Source: Sphingopyxis sp.
GTDB lineage: Bacteria; Pseudomonadota; Alphaproteobacteria; Sphingomonadales; Sphingomonadaceae
Length of the DNA stretch: 6,932 bases
Direction: 5' to 3'
Assembly: GCA_013911715.1 (NCBI GenBank)
Contig: JACEST010000106.1
Span: 1-6,932 of the forward strand
Shown: positions 5,110-6,932 of the stretch, one piece after another
Layout: every line of letters begins with the position of its first letter
Position numbering within the stretch: position 1 is the stretch's first letter
Notes under the pieces: model-generated
What the model saw: the letters and a program-made list of their open reading frames with translations, nothing else
Databases searched by the model: none
What the model was told of the DNA's origin: nothing
Program-made: the position numbers and the translations under genes

Positions 5110-5888
5110 GCAGCGCGCTCCGCCGCCAGTTTCTTGACCTCGGCAATCGCGCGCGCCGGGTTCAGCCCCTTGGGACAGGCGTTGGCGCAGTTCATGATCG
5201 TGTGGCAGCGATACAGGCGGAACGGATCTTCGAGCTCGTCGAGCCGTTCGCCGGTCAGTTCATCGCGGCTGTCGGCCAGCCAGCGATAGGCCTGAAGCAG
5301 GATCGCGGGGCCAAGGAATTTGTCGCTGTTCCACCAGTAACTGGGGCAGCTGGTCGAGCAGCAGGCGCACAGGATGCACTCGTACAAACCGTCGAGCTTT
5401 TCGCGATCCTCGGGGCTTTGCAGCCGTTCCTTGCCCGACGGCGTTGTCGTCTTGGTCTTCAGCCAGGGTTCGATGCTGGCATATTGCGCATAAAAATGGG
5501 TGAAATCCGGGACCAGGTCCTTGATCACCTCCATATGCGGCAGCGGGGTGATCTGGACGTCGCCCTTGCAATCCTCGATCGCGGTGGTGCAGGCGAGGCC
5601 GTTCTTGCCATTGATATTCATCGAACAGGACCCGCAAATCCCCTCACGGCACGAACGGCGGAAGGTGAGCGTCGAGTCTTGCTCGGACTTCATCTTAATC
5701 AGCGCGTCGAGCACCATCGGACCGCAATTGTCGGTGTCGATTTCGAATATGTCATAATGCGGATTTTTGCCGCTGTCGGGGTCGTAGCGATAGACTTTGA
5801 AGCGTTTGACATTTGCTGCCCCGTTCGCGCTGTGGACCGTGCCATCCTTGGTCGGGCGGCTGTTGGGGGGCAAACGAAACTCGGCCAT
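5106..5888 (-). CDS. sdhB: Succinate dehydrogenase iron-sulfur subunit
   Basis: This 260-residue subunit of complex II passes electrons from the SdhA flavin to ubiquinone at the inner membrane. All cluster ligands are visible: [2Fe-2S] C80, C85, C88 and C100; [4Fe-4S] C171, C174, C177 with C238; [3Fe-4S] C181, C228 and C234. The quinone-site region CPSYWWNSDKF (181-191) is intact. ATG 5888 (MAEFRLPP) is chosen over the open frame upstream because it fits the family length and has GGAG 11 bases before it. sdhC, sdhD and sdhA are not upstream; the next gene to the right is a divergent flippase, so sdhB is either separated from the other subunit genes or they lie elsewhere. The thioesterase follows with a TTGA overlap. 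A promoter-like element stands 46 bases upstream. Confidence 0.98.
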   Translation of the reverse strand: MAEFRLPPNSRPTKDGTVHSANGAANVKRFKVYRYDPDSGKNPHYDIFEIDTDNCGPMVLDALIKMKSEQDSTLTFRRSCREGICGSCSMNINGKNGLACTTAIEDCKGDVQITPLPHMEVIKDLVPDFTHFYAQYASIEPWLKTKTTTPSGKERLQSPEDREKLDGLYECILCACCSTSCPSYWWNSDKFLGPAILLQAYRWLADSRDELTGERLDELEDPFRLYRCHTIMNCANACPKGLNPARAIAEVKKLAAERAA

Positions 5889-5934
5889 GGCTGAAAAGAC
5901 TCCGTTGTCAGCGCGCAATAGCTTTGACGCCGCC

Positions 5935-5963
5935 GAATTAGCCACGGGTCATACCGGTTACAA
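5935..5963 (-). promoter_or_regulatory. Putative sdhB promoter
   Basis: On the minus strand, TTGTAA (5963-5958) and TAATTC (5940-5935) are 17 bases apart, ending 46 bases before the sdhB ATG. The -10 is inside the 13-bp block 5929-5941, which is identical to 2490-2502 upstream of mdh. Box scores alone are modest; the matching geometry at two TCA genes raises the likelihood. Confidence 0.52.
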
Positions 5964-6000
5964 GTGTCAAATGCCCGAAACGACAAGGCGCTGGCAGCCG

Positions 6001-6932
6001 ATGGCGCGCGCGGCTATTGCCGCAGACAGCATGACCGACGCCGCCCCGCCCGACACCAGCGCCAGCCAGCGCGTCGCCAAGGGTATCGGCACGACCCTGC
6101 TCGCGCGGCTGGGCGCGCTGGTCGAAATTGTCGCGCAGCCGCTTTATGTGCTGATGTTCGGGCTGACCGGCTATGGCCTGCACGCGGTGCTGTGGGCCGC
6201 GATCAACCTTGCCGAAAATATCTTCGATCTGGGGATGACGAGCGCATTGCAGCGCACGGTACCGCAATCAGCCAATGATGACGAGGCGGCGGTGGCACTG
6301 CGCACCGCATTGCTGCTCGGCGTAGGTCCATGCCTGATCGTGGCGGCACTGACCGCGCTCGCGGCCCCGGCGCTTGCACCATTTGTCAACGTCGCAGCAG
6401 CCGATGCAACCAGCGTGGTTCCCGCGATCCAGTTGTTCGTCTGGGCGCTGCCGTTGTGGGCCTTTGTCGAAATTGCGACATCGGCGCTGCGTGCACGGAT
6501 GTTGTTCGGTGCCGAAATCCGGCTGCGCATCATGTGGGAACAGCTGATCCGGCTGGGGCTAGCGGTCGCATTCTTCTCCGCTGGCTGGGGCATCATCGGC
6601 CTGTTTGCGGCGCATCTTGCCTCGCTCTTCATCACGGCAGCATTGTGCATCAGGCTGCTGGCAAGGCATTACCGGCTGCGGCTGATACTGGCAGGGCCGG
6701 TCTGGCCCGCAGTCGCGCGCGCCACGGCGCTGGCGGGATTGTCGGTGCTGCCCTCGAACCTGGTTGCGCGGCTTTATGGCGATGCCCCGACGCTGCTTCT
6801 CAACCAACTGCTGCCCGGCGCGGCGGGAGCCGCGGCAGGCGGGCTGTTCACCATCACCCGCAAGCTGACCAGCGTGGTGCAATTGGTGCGCACCGCCTTT
6901 GTCTATGTCGTCGCACCGCTTGCGGCGAGCAG
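6001..6932 (+). CDS. MOP-superfamily (Wzx-like) polysaccharide flippase, 5' part
   Basis: A plus-strand frame stays open from 6001 to the window end (310 codons, no stop), so the 3' end is missing. The product is very hydrophobic, with repeated membrane-spanning segments (for example about 33-53, 56-75, 97-120, 140-160 and 185-220). It has the MOP flippase pattern near its start: N73-IFDLGMTSALQR, followed by P88. Such proteins flip undecaprenyl-linked glycans or related lipids across the inner membrane for surface polysaccharide assembly. The start is uncertain: ATG 5971, 6001 and 6031 are in frame, and none has a strong ribosome-binding site. 6001 has AAGG 12 bases upstream; 6031 would give a shorter cytoplasmic N-terminus. 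It is divergent from sdhB. The family call is good; the substrate is unknown. Confidence 0.83.
   Translation, partial: MARAAIAADSMTDAAPPDTSASQRVAKGIGTTLLARLGALVEIVAQPLYVLMFGLTGYGLHAVLWAAINLAENIFDLGMTSALQRTVPQSANDDEAAVALRTALLLGVGPCLIVAALTALAAPALAPFVNVAAADATSVVPAIQLFVWALPLWAFVEIATSALRARMLFGAEIRLRIMWEQLIRLGLAVAFFSAGWGIIGLFAAHLASLFITAALCIRLLARHYRLRLILAGPVWPAVARATALAGLSVLPSNLVARLYGDAPTLLLNQLLPGAAGAAAGGLFTITRKLTSVVQLVRTAFVYVVAPLAAS

Noticed and set aside
5016..5894. Plus-strand open frame (292 codons) opposite sdhB
   Set aside because: Antisense to sdhB, whose eleven cluster cysteines are all in place; no domain is seen in the plus-strand translation.
6171..6650. Minus-strand open frame opposite the flippase
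   Set aside because: The plus-strand frame is open over 930 bases with a MOP flippase motif and membrane segments; the minus-strand product is Ala/Ser-rich with no domain.

Overview
The window looks like chromosomal DNA of a GC-rich alphaproteobacterium, most likely a sphingomonad (Sphingopyxis/Sphingomonas type). The evidence is a 320-residue LDH-like malate dehydrogenase next to an AFG1/ZapE-type ATPase, a secreted protein ending in a PEPxxWA-CTERM sorting tail (typical of sphingomonads), and an SdhB and a SucD N-terminus of alphaproteobacterial type. No species can be fixed from the sequence alone.

Layout, right to left, because almost everything lies on the minus strand. At the right edge, on the plus strand, is the 5' part of a MOP-superfamily (Wzx-like) polysaccharide flippase that runs off the window. 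Divergent from it are sdhB (succinate dehydrogenase iron-sulfur subunit) and a PaaI-type hotdog thioesterase, which starts with TTG inside the sdhB stop (TTGA overlap). Next come a PEPxxWA-CTERM exported protein, followed by a hairpin terminator, then zapE, then mdh. Between mdh and the first 17 codons of sucD (left edge) lies about 1.4 kb that is visibly AT-richer than its neighbours. It holds a hypothetical protein coupled to mdh by an ATGA overlap, a truncated second copy of the sucD 5' end, and a vapBC toxin-antitoxin pair.

How the parts work together: mdh, sucD and sdhB encode TCA-cycle steps (malate to oxaloacetate, succinyl-CoA to succinate, succinate to fumarate). mdh and sdhB are preceded by very similar promoter-like segments that share a 13-bp block covering the putative -10. 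The accessory segment between mdh and sucD is the unusual part. The vapBC pair is bracketed by two copies of the sucD 5' end (46 of 48 identical visible bases). It has its own strong sigma70-like promoter with a perfect inverted-repeat operator, and vapC stops only 11 nt before the intact sucD start. This suggests that an insertion event rebuilt the sucD 5' end and placed sucD downstream of an autoregulated toxin-antitoxin promoter.

I see no CRISPR array, tRNA or rRNA gene, transposase or integrase in the window, and no gene-free stretch longer than 300 bases. No wholly new defence or biosynthetic system is evident. The most notable structure is the sucD-flanked vapBC insertion.
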